Origin: Bdellovibrio sp. ZAP7
Lineage (GTDB): Bacteria > Bdellovibrionota > FAC87 > UBA2466
DNA: 48,974 nucleotides
Assembly: GCA_945878405.1 (NCBI GenBank)
Contig: CAMCTJ010000014.1
Span: 1-48,974 of the forward strand
Direction: 5' to 3'
This document shows positions 1-8,882 of the stretch, piece by piece. A model generated the notes under the pieces. The model saw only the letters and a program-made list of their open reading frames with translations. It was not told the origin of the DNA and did not search any database. Position 1 is the stretch's first letter. Each line of letters begins with the position of its first letter. The translations under genes and the position numbers were made by a program.

Positions 1-2
1 TG

Positions 3-116
3 ACATCACAAACTCTCAAGAGTGTGGGATTTAAGCCCTTTCTCATGGGAGTCGTTTTGTGGATTACCGTTGCGAGCACTGTTTTATTTGCGATTCTCCA
101 AGGATTTATCGCTTAG
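3..116 (+). CDS. C-terminal fragment of a YeiH-like (putative sulfate exporter family) membrane protein
   Basis: This open frame enters from the left edge and stops at TAG 114-116, leaving 37 residues. They begin TSQTLKSVGFKPFLMGVVLW and continue as one hydrophobic transmembrane segment ending ILQGFIA. The pattern of a short amphipathic stretch with VGFKPF followed by a final membrane helix resembles the C terminus of YeiH/UPF0324 permeases, which are annotated as putative sulfate exporters. The identification rests on this short tail only. The protein is upstream of the pyrimidine catabolic genes in the same direction, with about 95 bp between them. Confidence 0.5.
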   Translation, partial: TSQTLKSVGFKPFLMGVVLWITVASTVLFAILQGFIA

Positions 117-210
117 ACCCACCGCGTAAAAAACATCAAAATGCTTCAAAACGCCTGATTTCGTGCTACTTTCGTGAGTCCTTTTAATCGTCTCATCTAG
201 GGAGCTCGAA

Positions 211-1656
211 GTGAAAAATTATATCAATGGCCAATGGATTCCATCTTTAGGAACTGACACCGTGGATGTCATCAATCCCGCCAACGAGGCGTTATTAGGA
301 AAGTGTCCTTTGGGAACTTCTGAAGACGTGAATGCCGCAGTGGCTGCTGCCAAAGAGGCTTTTAAAGAATGGCGCAAAACTCCCGCAATGGATCGAGTCC
401 AGCATCTTTTTAAATTAAAGACGCTTTTAGAAGAAAATTTTGATGAGTTAGTTCAACTGTGCACGAAAGAGCATGGAAAAACCATTGCTGAATCCAAAGG
501 AGATGTTCGTCGAGGAATTCAGATGGTGGAAACAGCTTGTGGCATTCCTACTTTGATGATGGGGCAGAGCTTTGAAGACATTGCAGCTGGTATTGATTGC
601 CAAGCCATTCGACAACCGATGGGCGTTTTTGCTGCCATTACGCCGTTCAATTTTCCAGCTATGGTTCCGTTCTGGTTTTGGCCCTTTGCTGTTGCTGCTG
701 GAAACACCTTTGTTTTGAAACCCAGCGAACGGGTTCCTTTATCCCAGATGAAAATTTTTGAACTGATTGAAAAAGCGGGCTTTCCCAAAGGGGTCATGAA
801 TTTGGTCTTGGGAGGCAAAGAAGTTGTGAATGCTCTTTGCTCCCATCCCGACGTTAAAGGTATTTCTTTTGTAGGATCTACTCCCGTTGCAAAACATGTT
901 TATCAATTGGGATCTAGTCATGGAAAGCGTGTACAAGCTCTTGGGGGGGCCAAGAACTTCATGGTGATTCTGCCCGATGCAACCCTGGACGCCACAGTGA
1001 GAACTTGTTTGGAATCCATTGTGGGGTGTGCGGGCCAGAGATGCTTGGCAGGCTCAGTCATATTATCAGTTGGAAAAGCTCACGAAGAAGTCAAAGAACG
1101 CATCGTACGAGCTGCTAGCGATATGATCGTTGGGGACGGAGCCGATCCTAAAACTCAGATGGGTCCTCTGATATCCAAGGCAGCAGTTGATCGAGTGAAG
1201 GGACTGATTCAGTCAGCTGTTGATGAAGGAGCTAAAATTCTTCTCGATGGGCGAAATGTTGATGGCAAAGGTTACTTTCTGAAACCCACCGTGATTGATG
1301 GCATCAAACCTCATATGAGAATTGCAAAAGAAGAAGTATTCGGCCCTGTGGTCTGTTTGGCTGAGGTCAAAGGACTCGATGAAGCGATTTCCTGGATCAA
1401 CAGTTCAAACTTCGCCAATACGGCTTCTCTTTTTACTTCTTCTGGTGCTGCCGCCCGACAATTTAGTTATGAAGCTGCTCCTGCGATGCTTGGACTCAAC
1501 ATTGGCGTTCCCGCACCGATGGCATTCTTTTCTTTCGGCGGAGCTAAAGACTCCTTCTTTGGAGATGTAAAAGCACATGGGACAGCCTCAATGATGTTTT
1601 TCACGGACACTAAAGTTACGATCAGTCGGTGGAATAAGAATTCAAACATTTGGTAA
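211..1656 (+). CDS. mmsA: CoA-acylating methylmalonate/malonate-semialdehyde dehydrogenase
   Basis: 481 residues with the aldehyde dehydrogenase fold of the MmsA/IolA type. The catalytic cysteine is C278 in the motif CAGQRC. The cofactor-binding lysine lies in FVLKPSERVP, and FVGSTPVAKHVY precedes GKRVQALGGAKN. As is normal for MmsA, the Glu that deacylates ordinary aldehyde dehydrogenases is not found at that position, which fits transfer of the acyl group to CoA. Known members turn malonate or methylmalonate semialdehyde into acetyl- or propionyl-CoA using NAD+. The next four genes make beta-alanine and malonate semialdehyde, so the inferred job here is the last step of uracil breakdown. 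The start is GTG 211 with GGGAG upstream. The next gene starts 5 bp after the stop. Confidence 0.9.
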   Translation: MKNYINGQWIPSLGTDTVDVINPANEALLGKCPLGTSEDVNAAVAAAKEAFKEWRKTPAMDRVQHLFKLKTLLEENFDELVQLCTKEHGKTIAESKGDVRRGIQMVETACGIPTLMMGQSFEDIAAGIDCQAIRQPMGVFAAITPFNFPAMVPFWFWPFAVAAGNTFVLKPSERVPLSQMKIFELIEKAGFPKGVMNLVLGGKEVVNALCSHPDVKGISFVGSTPVAKHVYQLGSSHGKRVQALGGAKNFMVILPDATLDATVRTCLESIVGCAGQRCLAGSVILSVGKAHEEVKERIVRAASDMIVGDGADPKTQMGPLISKAAVDRVKGLIQSAVDEGAKILLDGRNVDGKGYFLKPTVIDGIKPHMRIAKEEVFGPVVCLAEVKGLDEAISWINSSNFANTASLFTSSGAAARQFSYEAAPAMLGLNIGVPAPMAFFSFGGAKDSFFGDVKAHGTASMMFFTDTKVTISRWNKNSNIW

Positions 1657-1661
1657 ATAAA

Positions 1662-3047
1662 ATGAGCAAAGTAATCATCCGAAATGGGACCGTAGTTACT
1701 GCAACGGACGTCTTCAAAGCAGACATTTTAGTTGAGGGGGAAAAGGTCACTGCCATTTCCCAGCATCTTTCCGAATCGGCCCCAAAGGAAATCGATGCTT
1801 CTGGTTGCTACGTACTTCCCGGGGGCATAGATGCCCATACTCACTTGGATTTACCTTTCATGGGCACTTTCTCGAGCGATGATTTTGAGACGGGAACTCT
1901 CGCAGCCCTCCATGGAGGGACTACAACCATTATTGATTTTGCTTTTCAAACTCCTGGCAAATCTTTGAAAGAAGGGCTCGAGGAGTGGCACCAGAAGGCC
2001 AAAGGAAAAGCAGCAGCCGACTATGCTTTTCATGTGGCCGTTGTGGACTTCAACGAAAAGACCCGCTCCGAGATTCGAGATCTGATTGAAAAAGAAGGTG
2101 TGACGTCGTTCAAAACCTTCATGGCCTATAAAGGGGCCCTCATGATTGATGATCGACAAATGATCGGTCTCATGAATGAAGTAAAAAAATGGGGTGGTCT
2201 TGTTACCGTTCATGCTGAAAACGGAGACTTGGCAGATTCTCTGATTCAAATCAATCGAGATAAGGGAAACAAAGCTCCCAAATACCACGCGCTCTCTCGT
2301 CCCGAAATTGTAGAAGCAGAAGCCACGGGGCGAGCTATCGACATTGCCTATGCGGGCAATCACCCGGTCTATATTGTCCACATGACGTGTGAAGGAGCTC
2401 TCAACCGAGTCAAAGACGCTGCGAAACGCAATCAGCGAGTTCTAGTTGAAACCTGTATTCAATACCTCTTATTAGACGACAGTGTTTACGAACGACCGGG
2501 CTTTGAAGGAGCAAAATGGGTGATGAGCCCACCGCTTCGCAAACCCAAAGATCAAGAGGCTCTTTGGAAAAGTTTGGAGCAGGGATTGGTCCACGTGGTC
2601 GCGACTGATCATTGTCCCTTCTGCATGAATCAGAAGGAAATGGGGAAAGACGATTTTTCTAAAATTCCTAATGGAGCTCCGGGAATCGAAAACCGCATGG
2701 AACTTCTTTACTCGGAAGGGGTTGAGAAAGGCAGAATCAGCCTCACCAAGTTTGTAGAAGTGAATTGCACTAATCCCGCTAAGATTTTTGGCCTCTATCC
2801 TGAGAAGGGGACGATTGCTGTGGGTTCAGATGCCGATCTTGTGATTTTAGATCCGAGAGTAGAGCACACGCTATCCCAAGAAACACAACACATGAATTGC
2901 GACTATTCCTCCTATGAAGGGTGGAAAGTGAAGGGCAAAGTAAAAACAGTGCTTCTTCGAGGCACAGTCGCCATTGAAAACGGAAAAGCACACGTGGGAA
3001 AAGGTTTTGGAAAATATTTAAGGAGAAAGAAATGGCAAGAAAAGTAA
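1662..3047 (+). CDS. hydA: Dihydropyrimidinase (D-hydantoinase family)
   Basis: 461 residues from ATG 1662. A TTG 12 bases earlier, overlapping the mmsA stop, is less likely because the family N terminus begins at MSKVIIRNG. This is a cyclic amidohydrolase of the dihydropyrimidinase/hydantoinase family. Visible metal ligands are the HxH pair in GGIDAHTHLD, the lysine that becomes carbamylated in SFKTFMAYKG, histidines in VTVHAEN and YIVHMTCEG, and the Asp of VVATDHCPF. It opens the ring of dihydrouracil to give N-carbamoyl-beta-alanine. Its 3' end overlaps the ATG of the nitrilase gene by 16 bp, so the two are probably translationally coupled. Substrate preference (dihydrouracil rather than another hydantoin) is inferred from the neighbours. 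Confidence 0.93.
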   Translation: MSKVIIRNGTVVTATDVFKADILVEGEKVTAISQHLSESAPKEIDASGCYVLPGGIDAHTHLDLPFMGTFSSDDFETGTLAALHGGTTTIIDFAFQTPGKSLKEGLEEWHQKAKGKAAADYAFHVAVVDFNEKTRSEIRDLIEKEGVTSFKTFMAYKGALMIDDRQMIGLMNEVKKWGGLVTVHAENGDLADSLIQINRDKGNKAPKYHALSRPEIVEAEATGRAIDIAYAGNHPVYIVHMTCEGALNRVKDAAKRNQRVLVETCIQYLLLDDSVYERPGFEGAKWVMSPPLRKPKDQEALWKSLEQGLVHVVATDHCPFCMNQKEMGKDDFSKIPNGAPGIENRMELLYSEGVEKGRISLTKFVEVNCTNPAKIFGLYPEKGTIAVGSDADLVILDPRVEHTLSQETQHMNCDYSSYEGWKVKGKVKTVLLRGTVAIENGKAHVGKGFGKYLRRKKWQEK

Positions 3048-3898
3048 AAGTTGGACTCATTCAGATGGCAACCAAGGCGCCTGCCGAAGCTTCTTGCGAA
3101 GAGCACAGAGAAGCGATGTTAGAAGCACATGCTAAGTACATCGACGAAGCAGGAAAACAGGGCGTGAATATGTTGTGCATGCAGGAAGTTTTTACTGGAC
3201 CCTATTTTTGTCCCTCCCAAGATGCAAAGTGGTATGGACTAACAGAAAAAATCCCCGACGGCCCCACGACAAAGCTCATGCAAGAGTACGCTAAAAAGCA
3301 TGGCATGGTGATTGTTGTGCCCATCTATGAAGAACACATTACTGGCGTTTATTACAACACTGCTGCTGTTATTGATGCCGATGGGAAGTATCTTGGAAAA
3401 TACAGAAAGAACCATATTCCCCAAGTAAAAGGCTTTTGGGAGAAGTTTTTCTTTAAGCCAGGAAATCTTGGTTACCCAGTTTTCAAAACTGCCTTTGGCA
3501 ATGTCGGTGTTTATATTTGCTATGATCGCCACTTTCCTGATGGTGCTCGATGCCTGGGATTAAATGGTGCTGAAATTGTTTTTAATCCCTCTGCTACTGT
3601 GGCTGGTTTATCCGAATATCTATGGCAGTTGGAACAACCAGCGCACGCTGTTGCAAATGGCTATTTCGTAGCCGCCATTAATCGGGTGGGTACGGAAGCT
3701 CCTTGGAATATCGGAGAGTTTTACGGTCAATCCTATGTCGTGAGTCCCCGAGGAAAAGTTTTAGCCAAAGCTTCTCGAGACAAAGACGAACTACTTGTGA
3801 CTGAAATTGATCTCGACGAAGTGAAAGAAGTTCGAGATCTCTGGCAGTTTTTTAGAGACAGAAGACCAGAAACTTACGGTCCTTTAACGGAGCTATGA
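3032..3898 (+). CDS. Nitrilase-superfamily beta-ureidopropionase (N-carbamoyl-beta-alanine amidohydrolase)
   Basis: 288 residues with the Glu-Lys-Cys triad of carbon-nitrogen hydrolases: E in CMQEVFTGPYF, K in GKYRKNHIP and C in VYICYDRHFP. Length and motifs fit the beta-ureidopropionase / N-carbamoylputrescine amidase branch. In this context it should hydrolyse N-carbamoyl-beta-alanine to beta-alanine, CO2 and ammonia. The start codon lies inside the end of the dihydropyrimidinase gene, preceded by an AAGGAG Shine-Dalgarno near 3019. N-carbamoylputrescine amidase (AguB) is the main alternative, made less likely by the neighbours. Confidence 0.88.
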   Translation: MARKVKVGLIQMATKAPAEASCEEHREAMLEAHAKYIDEAGKQGVNMLCMQEVFTGPYFCPSQDAKWYGLTEKIPDGPTTKLMQEYAKKHGMVIVVPIYEEHITGVYYNTAAVIDADGKYLGKYRKNHIPQVKGFWEKFFFKPGNLGYPVFKTAFGNVGVYICYDRHFPDGARCLGLNGAEIVFNPSATVAGLSEYLWQLEQPAHAVANGYFVAAINRVGTEAPWNIGEFYGQSYVVSPRGKVLAKASRDKDELLVTEIDLDEVKEVRDLWQFFRDRRPETYGPLTEL

Positions 3899-3899
3899 A

Positions 3900-5210
3900 A
3901 TGGCAATGACAACGGATGAGATTTTAGCGTTTCGAAAAAAACATTTTCTGGCGACTTCGGTATTCTATTACAAAAATCCCCTTCACCTGGTGAAAGCGCG
4001 AGGGGAATATGTCTATGATTTAGAAGGGCGAGAATATTTAGACTGCATCGGTGGAATTGTTTGCATCAGTGCGGGTCATAATCATCCCAAGATTAAAGAA
4101 CAGATTCTGAAAATGCTTAAGGAGGATGAAATTCAACATACCTCTTTGCTGTATTTGAATTCTCATCCCGTTGAATTAGCGAAAGAGCTTCTGAAAGAGG
4201 CACCGGAGGGAGTTGATCGGGTCTTTTTTACCAACTCTGGAAGCGAAGCGAATGAGCTTGCTTTTTTAGCTGCGAGGCAAGCAACAGGGGAGACGATAGT
4301 TATTAATCTTCGCCACAGCTATCACGGGGGCACCTCAGCTACTTTAGCTCAATGTGGACACGGCACTTGGAAGTTTCGGGCTCAGCCTTCTGCCTTGAAT
4401 GTCTCTGCCATGGAGCCTTACTGCTACCGATGTCCTTTTGGAAAGAAACCCGATAGTTGTTCTCTGGAGTGTGCAAAGAACGTTGAGACAACGATTCAAA
4501 CAAGTACGCATGGAAAAATTGCAGCTTTTATTGCGGAACCCGTGATGGGAGTAGGAGGCTTTATTGCTCCGCCCAAAGAATATTTTGAAGAGGTAGTTCA
4601 GATAGTGCACCGCTATGGCGGAAAATACATCAGTGATGAAGTGCAAACAGGAGCGGGAAGAACCGGGGAATCATTTTTGTTCACAAAGGCTCTCGGAATC
4701 AAAGCAGACATGGTAACCATGGCCAAGGGCCTTGGAAATGGAGCTGCCATAGGCGCAACCCTGATGAAAACGGAAAGTTCTGACAGCATGGCAGGGAAAC
4801 TCTTCTTTAATACGTTTGGCAGCGACCCCTATCAAACAATGCAAGCGAAAGTGACATTAGAAGTTATCCGTGAAGAAAAGCTCATGGAAAATGCGAAAGC
4901 CATGGGAACCTATCTTCAAGAGGGAATAAAGAACCTCATGAAAAACCATTCCCTTATCGGCGAGGTTCGGGGACGCGGACTTTTGATGGGCTTTGAACTC
5001 GTCAAAGACAGAGAATCCAAAGAGTATGCCATTGCTGAAACAGTGAACCTAATGGAGAAGTGCCGAGAAAAAGGAGTCCTCGTTGGGAAAGGGGGCCTGT
5101 TTGGAAATGTGATTCGAATTGCTCCGCCTCTGAGCATTAACCAGAAACAATGCGATCGAGTTTTAAAAGTGATTGATGAATGCCTCACAGAAATGAAGAA
5201 AGAAGTATGA
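3900..5210 (+). CDS. Class III PLP-dependent aminotransferase, probably beta-alanine aminotransferase
   Basis: 436 residues. The PLP lysine is in VTMAKGLGNG and the cofactor-binding Asp in ISDEVQTGAGRTGE. The glycine-rich FTNSGSEANE and RHSYHGGT segments are typical of class III (subgroup II) enzymes. A cysteine-rich insert (YCYRCPFGKKPDSC) is characteristic of the AGXT2/4-aminobutyrate-like branch. Within this cluster the expected reaction is transfer of the amino group of beta-alanine to pyruvate or 2-oxoglutarate, making the malonate semialdehyde used by the MmsA-type enzyme. The gene starts one base after the nitrilase stop, and its own stop overlaps the preA start (ATGA). The exact amino acceptor cannot be read from the sequence. 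Confidence 0.88.
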   Translation: MAMTTDEILAFRKKHFLATSVFYYKNPLHLVKARGEYVYDLEGREYLDCIGGIVCISAGHNHPKIKEQILKMLKEDEIQHTSLLYLNSHPVELAKELLKEAPEGVDRVFFTNSGSEANELAFLAARQATGETIVINLRHSYHGGTSATLAQCGHGTWKFRAQPSALNVSAMEPYCYRCPFGKKPDSCSLECAKNVETTIQTSTHGKIAAFIAEPVMGVGGFIAPPKEYFEEVVQIVHRYGGKYISDEVQTGAGRTGESFLFTKALGIKADMVTMAKGLGNGAAIGATLMKTESSDSMAGKLFFNTFGSDPYQTMQAKVTLEVIREEKLMENAKAMGTYLQEGIKNLMKNHSLIGEVRGRGLLMGFELVKDRESKEYAIAETVNLMEKCREKGVLVGKGGLFGNVIRIAPPLSINQKQCDRVLKVIDECLTEMKKEV

Positions 5211-6490
5211 ACCAGCGTCTTAAAACTGACTTCTTAGGGTTTGAAATGGAAAATCCATGGTGCGTGGCTTCTGCACCACCGACCGCTACTGGTCGACTCA
5301 TGGCAGATGCTTTCGAGGCTGGCTGGGGAGCGGCCATTATGAAAACCGTGGGGCCTGTGGAAGAGCCTATCATCAATGTCGCGCCTCGAATCCAAACCAT
5401 GAAAAAATGGAATCGAGAAATAGCGATGCAAAACATTGAGCTCATTACAGACAGGCGACTGTCAGTGTGGCTCGATGAATTAAAGACTCTTAGAAAGCGT
5501 TACCCTAAAAAAATGATCATTGGTTCTATCATGGCTCCTGGCCATGATATGGATGCCTGGGCAAAACTCATTGAGTCGATGAATCAAGTGGGATGCGACG
5601 CTGTAGAATTAAATTTAGGTTGTCCTCATGGAATGCCGGAAAGAGATATGGGGGCTGTGTGTTCCCAGGACGCCGATATAGTTTACAACATCGTCAGCAC
5701 TGCAAAGGCAGCTTCAAAAGTTCCCATCCTGACGAAGCTAACCCCAAACGTAACGAACATTAAAGTCATGGCCCAAGCAGCGAAGAGGGGCGGAAGCGAT
5801 GCCATTACTGTTATAAATACCGTGAATGGGATCATCGGGATTGATATTTATAAAAGAAAACCCCACCTTTCGGTAAATGGGTATACGGCAGTAGGCGGAA
5901 TCTCAGGAAATGCCGTAAAACCAATGGGGTTAAAGTGTGTTGCCGAATGTAAACAGCAAACAGGCCTTCCTGTTTCGGCAACGGGGGGAATTGCGAATTG
6001 GTCGGATGGCGTTGAGTACTTATTAATGGGTGCCGATCAGCTTCAAGTTTGCACCGAAATCATGATTCGAGGTTTTAAAATAGTTGCAGGCATGAACAAG
6101 GGGTTGGAATCGTACCTGGATCAAATGGGATTTGATTCCATTTCTGAGGCAAAGGGCGACCTATATAAGAGCGTAACTAGCTTTGAGACTCTCTTGAAGC
6201 ATTCATCCAGTGAAAAAGTACAAGTAAATGAAGACACCTGCACAGGATGTAATCTCTGTGTCGTTGCTTGTGATAATGCTGGATACGATGCCCTCCTTCT
6301 GAAGGAAATTGCAGATACGAAGCGTACCCAAGGAACGAGAAAAGTTGCTGAGGTCATTGTGGATAAGTGCACTGGCTGCAATCTGTGTGTTGCTGTTTGT
6401 CCAGTTCCAGAATGTATGAGTTTGTACGACTCGAAAAAAGCTTTCCCTTATCAGCTAGACCCGAGCTATTCGGAAAATACTCTTCGATAA
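5207..6490 (+). CDS. preA: NAD-dependent dihydropyrimidine dehydrogenase subunit PreA
   Basis: 427 residues from ATG 5207, which overlaps the previous stop. The frame extends 27 bases upstream, but the family N terminus starts at MNQRLKTDFLG. Residues 1 to about 320 form the FMN-binding TIM barrel. NLGCPHGMPERDMG followed by AVCSQD matches the active-site loop carrying the proton-donating cysteine. The last 80 residues hold two [4Fe-4S] motifs, CTGCNLCVVAC and CTGCNLCVAVCPVPEC. The enzyme reduces uracil or thymine to the dihydro form. In E. coli it works with PreT, the FAD/NAD(P)H subunit, which is not present here. The 3' end overlaps the convergent glycosyltransferase gene by 25 bp. Confidence 0.93.
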   Translation: MNQRLKTDFLGFEMENPWCVASAPPTATGRLMADAFEAGWGAAIMKTVGPVEEPIINVAPRIQTMKKWNREIAMQNIELITDRRLSVWLDELKTLRKRYPKKMIIGSIMAPGHDMDAWAKLIESMNQVGCDAVELNLGCPHGMPERDMGAVCSQDADIVYNIVSTAKAASKVPILTKLTPNVTNIKVMAQAAKRGGSDAITVINTVNGIIGIDIYKRKPHLSVNGYTAVGGISGNAVKPMGLKCVAECKQQTGLPVSATGGIANWSDGVEYLLMGADQLQVCTEIMIRGFKIVAGMNKGLESYLDQMGFDSISEAKGDLYKSVTSFETLLKHSSSEKVQVNEDTCTGCNLCVVACDNAGYDALLLKEIADTKRTQGTRKVAEVIVDKCTGCNLCVAVCPVPECMSLYDSKKAFPYQLDPSYSENTLR

Positions 6491-7596
6491 CACGCAACTG
6501 TTTGCTCAGCTGCCAGGTCCCAGGAGAATCGTTTTACGTTCTCAAATCCTTTTTGTTTGAGTAACGCTGCGAGATCTTTCTTAGTAAGTTCTAAGAGTGT
6601 CTTTGCCATATCTGAAGGGTCTCTGGGATCAAAGTATAAAGCGGCATCTCCGGCAATTTCAGGAATAGAACCACTATTTTTGGAGGTGGCTACAGGAGCC
6701 CCACAGGCCATCGCTTCTACTAAAGGAAAACCGAACCCCTCATACAGCGACGGATAAACCAGCATCTCGGCTTGTTGATAAAGCTCTCTTAACTTTTGAG
6801 TCGTCGGGGTCTCCACTAATACCACACTGTTTTTGAGGTTCCACTTTTGAATGAGATCAGTTTCCTCTGATGACCAAGGTTCTCCAGCACAAACTAACAT
6901 AAAATCTTTTTGAAAGCCCCCGAGTGCGAAAGCCTCTAATAGACGGATGAAGTTGCGGTGATGCATTCTCCCTCCGACTTGAAGAAAGTAGGGCTTTTGA
7001 AAAAGGGAGGGGGCAGAGGAGTGAGCAGGGAAAAACTCTAAACCCACGGAGTGGTAAACGCAGTCAATTCGACTGATTGAAATATCATAAACCTTGGCGA
7101 TATCCTGTCGAGTACACTCGGAAACTGCAATAATTCTTTTGGCTCTTTGCAAACTCTCCTTTTTTGTCTTTAGGTGCTTTTCAAAATGATGAGTAAGATT
7201 CAATTCGGAAGCTAAAATTTCAACAGTTGCGTCATGGGCCATTGAGACTAAGGGAATGCTCGTTGACGGAGGTAGAGTGTAAAAGAAGCTATGAAAGAGT
7301 GTTTGTTCATCTGGTCGAGTAAAAGCCTTCTTTTGTCGGCTTTGCTCGACAGTTTTTTTTAAGCGCGAGAGAGCGTTGCGGATTCTACCCTGCGGAAACC
7401 AAGGAGCACGAGGTAAGAGCGGTTCGTAAGATTGCTGAGGGGAATACCAAGAGTCCGGAAGTTTCATGTAAGGGGAAGGAACCAGGTCAAGGGCTAAGCC
7501 CGGAATGGTTTTTAGATTCGGTATCAGCCCAGAAAAATAACGGAAACTACTCTGACCCTCACCTAATACAACACTTGTATCTAGAATAATTCTCAT
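6466..7596 (-). CDS. Glycosyltransferase family 4 (GT-B fold)
   Basis: 376 residues. The C-terminal half has the GT4 donor-binding signature, with YEGFGFPLVEAMACGAPV giving the E-x7-E motif, followed by the typical SGSIPEIAGDAALYFDP stretch. The middle contains IIAVSECTRQDIAKVY and FLQVGGRMHHRNFIRLLEAF, as in mannosyl- or rhamnosyltransferases of the WbdA/MtfB kind. It should transfer a sugar from a nucleotide donor to a glycan or lipid at the cytoplasmic face of the membrane. Donor and acceptor cannot be deduced. It is the last gene of the minus-strand run, starting 6 bp after the amidohydrolase stop, and it converges on preA. Confidence 0.85.
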   Translation of the reverse strand: MRIILDTSVVLGEGQSSFRYFSGLIPNLKTIPGLALDLVPSPYMKLPDSWYSPQQSYEPLLPRAPWFPQGRIRNALSRLKKTVEQSRQKKAFTRPDEQTLFHSFFYTLPPSTSIPLVSMAHDATVEILASELNLTHHFEKHLKTKKESLQRAKRIIAVSECTRQDIAKVYDISISRIDCVYHSVGLEFFPAHSSAPSLFQKPYFLQVGGRMHHRNFIRLLEAFALGGFQKDFMLVCAGEPWSSEETDLIQKWNLKNSVVLVETPTTQKLRELYQQAEMLVYPSLYEGFGFPLVEAMACGAPVATSKNSGSIPEIAGDAALYFDPRDPSDMAKTLLELTKKDLAALLKQKGFENVKRFSWDLAAEQTVACYRRVFSE

Positions 7597-7602
7597 TGTT
7601 TT

Positions 7603-8877
7603 TTAATTGGCTGGAAGCAATCCCTCTACCATCACTGTCATCGCTTCGATTCCAGTCGCTAAGGTTTCTTCAGTATCCGGATAGTAAAAAGGAGAGTGGA
7701 GGGAAGGAAGTTTTCCCGAAGCTTGAAGTTTCTTTAGGCGTTTTTCAGAAACGGAACCCAGAAACAGTAAAACTGACGGTACCCCGGCTTCTCCATAGTG
7801 GCTGAAGTCCTCACTGACTGTCGCCGGTGTCCCTTTGACAATCATTTCCTTACCGACACCTTTTTCCAAAAAGGTGACAACCTGGGAAGTCAGGGCGGGA
7901 TCATTCACAGTAGAAGGGGTTCCTTCGTCCGCGACTTCTACTAGGGGAGTGGGAGCTCCAGAGCTCAGAGCATTCGCCTCAGCTTTGCGTTTGATACCTT
8001 CCAAAAGGCGCGTTCTTTCCTTCTTCGTAAAACTCCTAACGGTCAGCTCTAAATTGCAGGTCTCCGGGGTTATATTGTGCTTGGACCCGCAGTGAATACT
8101 TCCGACCGATATTACAGAGGGTTCGACGGGATCTCTTTCTCGAGAAATAAGAGTTTGTAGATCGAGAACAAAGCGAGAAGCAATCACAATAGGATCAATA
8201 TTTTCCTGGGGAAGAGCTCCATGTCCTCCCTTTCCTTTGAAAGTGATATTTACAGAGTCGGCTGCCGCCATTGCTGGACCGGAAACATAGGCGATTTTTC
8301 CCGAAGGCAAGTGAGAATCAACATGAAATGCAAGAGCGTAGTCAGGCTTTGGAAATTTTTTAAACAAACCGGCTGAAAGGAGGTTCTCAGCCCCTTTGCC
8401 AATTTCCTCGGCAGGCTGACCAATGACCATGAGGGTGCCTTTCCAGCGATTCTTGTTCTTAATTAAGTTTCGAACAGTGCCCAAGAGATTCGTCATATGG
8501 ATGTCATGGCCACAAGCATGCATCACCCCGACTTCTGACCCAGACTTTGAAAGCGCTTTGCGTTTCGAGGCATAGGGAAGGCCTGTATTTTCAGTCAAGG
8601 GAAGAGCATCGAGATCCGCTCGAAGAAGAACGGTCTTTCCCCGACCATTCTGAAAAATACCAACCACTCCGGTGCCACCGAAGGGAAAAGTCACTTTCAT
8701 TCCTTCTTTTTCAAGCGCTTTTGCCAGGGTTGATGCTGTTTTGTCTTCTTTAAGCGAGAGTTCCGGATTTTGATGGAGGTTTTTATAAAACTCTAAAAGA
8801 TCCTGATCGACTTTTACAGTTGCCGAACCAAAGGAAGTAAAAAGATAAAGAGATAAAAGGAGTTTATATTTTGTCAT
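7603..8877 (-). CDS. Exported M20-family (M20D) amidohydrolase
   Basis: 424 residues from ATG 8877, five bases after the stop of the Cys-repeat gene. A TTG at 8889 would overlap that stop. The N terminus MTKYKLLLSLYLFTSFGSA looks like a signal peptide, so the enzyme is probably periplasmic or outer-membrane associated, unlike most cytoplasmic members. Family motifs are present: VMHACGHDIHM, GQPAEEIGKGAENLL, AFHVDSHLPSGKI and the late SEDFSHYGEAGVPS. These supply the Cys/His/Glu/His metal ligands of the hippuricase / IAA-amino acid hydrolase (AmhX, HipO) group. Such enzymes deacylate N-acyl amino acids or cleave small peptides. The natural substrate is not evident. Confidence 0.88.
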   Translation of the reverse strand: MTKYKLLLSLYLFTSFGSATVKVDQDLLEFYKNLHQNPELSLKEDKTASTLAKALEKEGMKVTFPFGGTGVVGIFQNGRGKTVLLRADLDALPLTENTGLPYASKRKALSKSGSEVGVMHACGHDIHMTNLLGTVRNLIKNKNRWKGTLMVIGQPAEEIGKGAENLLSAGLFKKFPKPDYALAFHVDSHLPSGKIAYVSGPAMAAADSVNITFKGKGGHGALPQENIDPIVIASRFVLDLQTLISRERDPVEPSVISVGSIHCGSKHNITPETCNLELTVRSFTKKERTRLLEGIKRKAEANALSSGAPTPLVEVADEGTPSTVNDPALTSQVVTFLEKGVGKEMIVKGTPATVSEDFSHYGEAGVPSVLLFLGSVSEKRLKKLQASGKLPSLHSPFYYPDTEETLATGIEAMTVMVEGLLPAN

Positions 8878-8882
8878 AGGGG

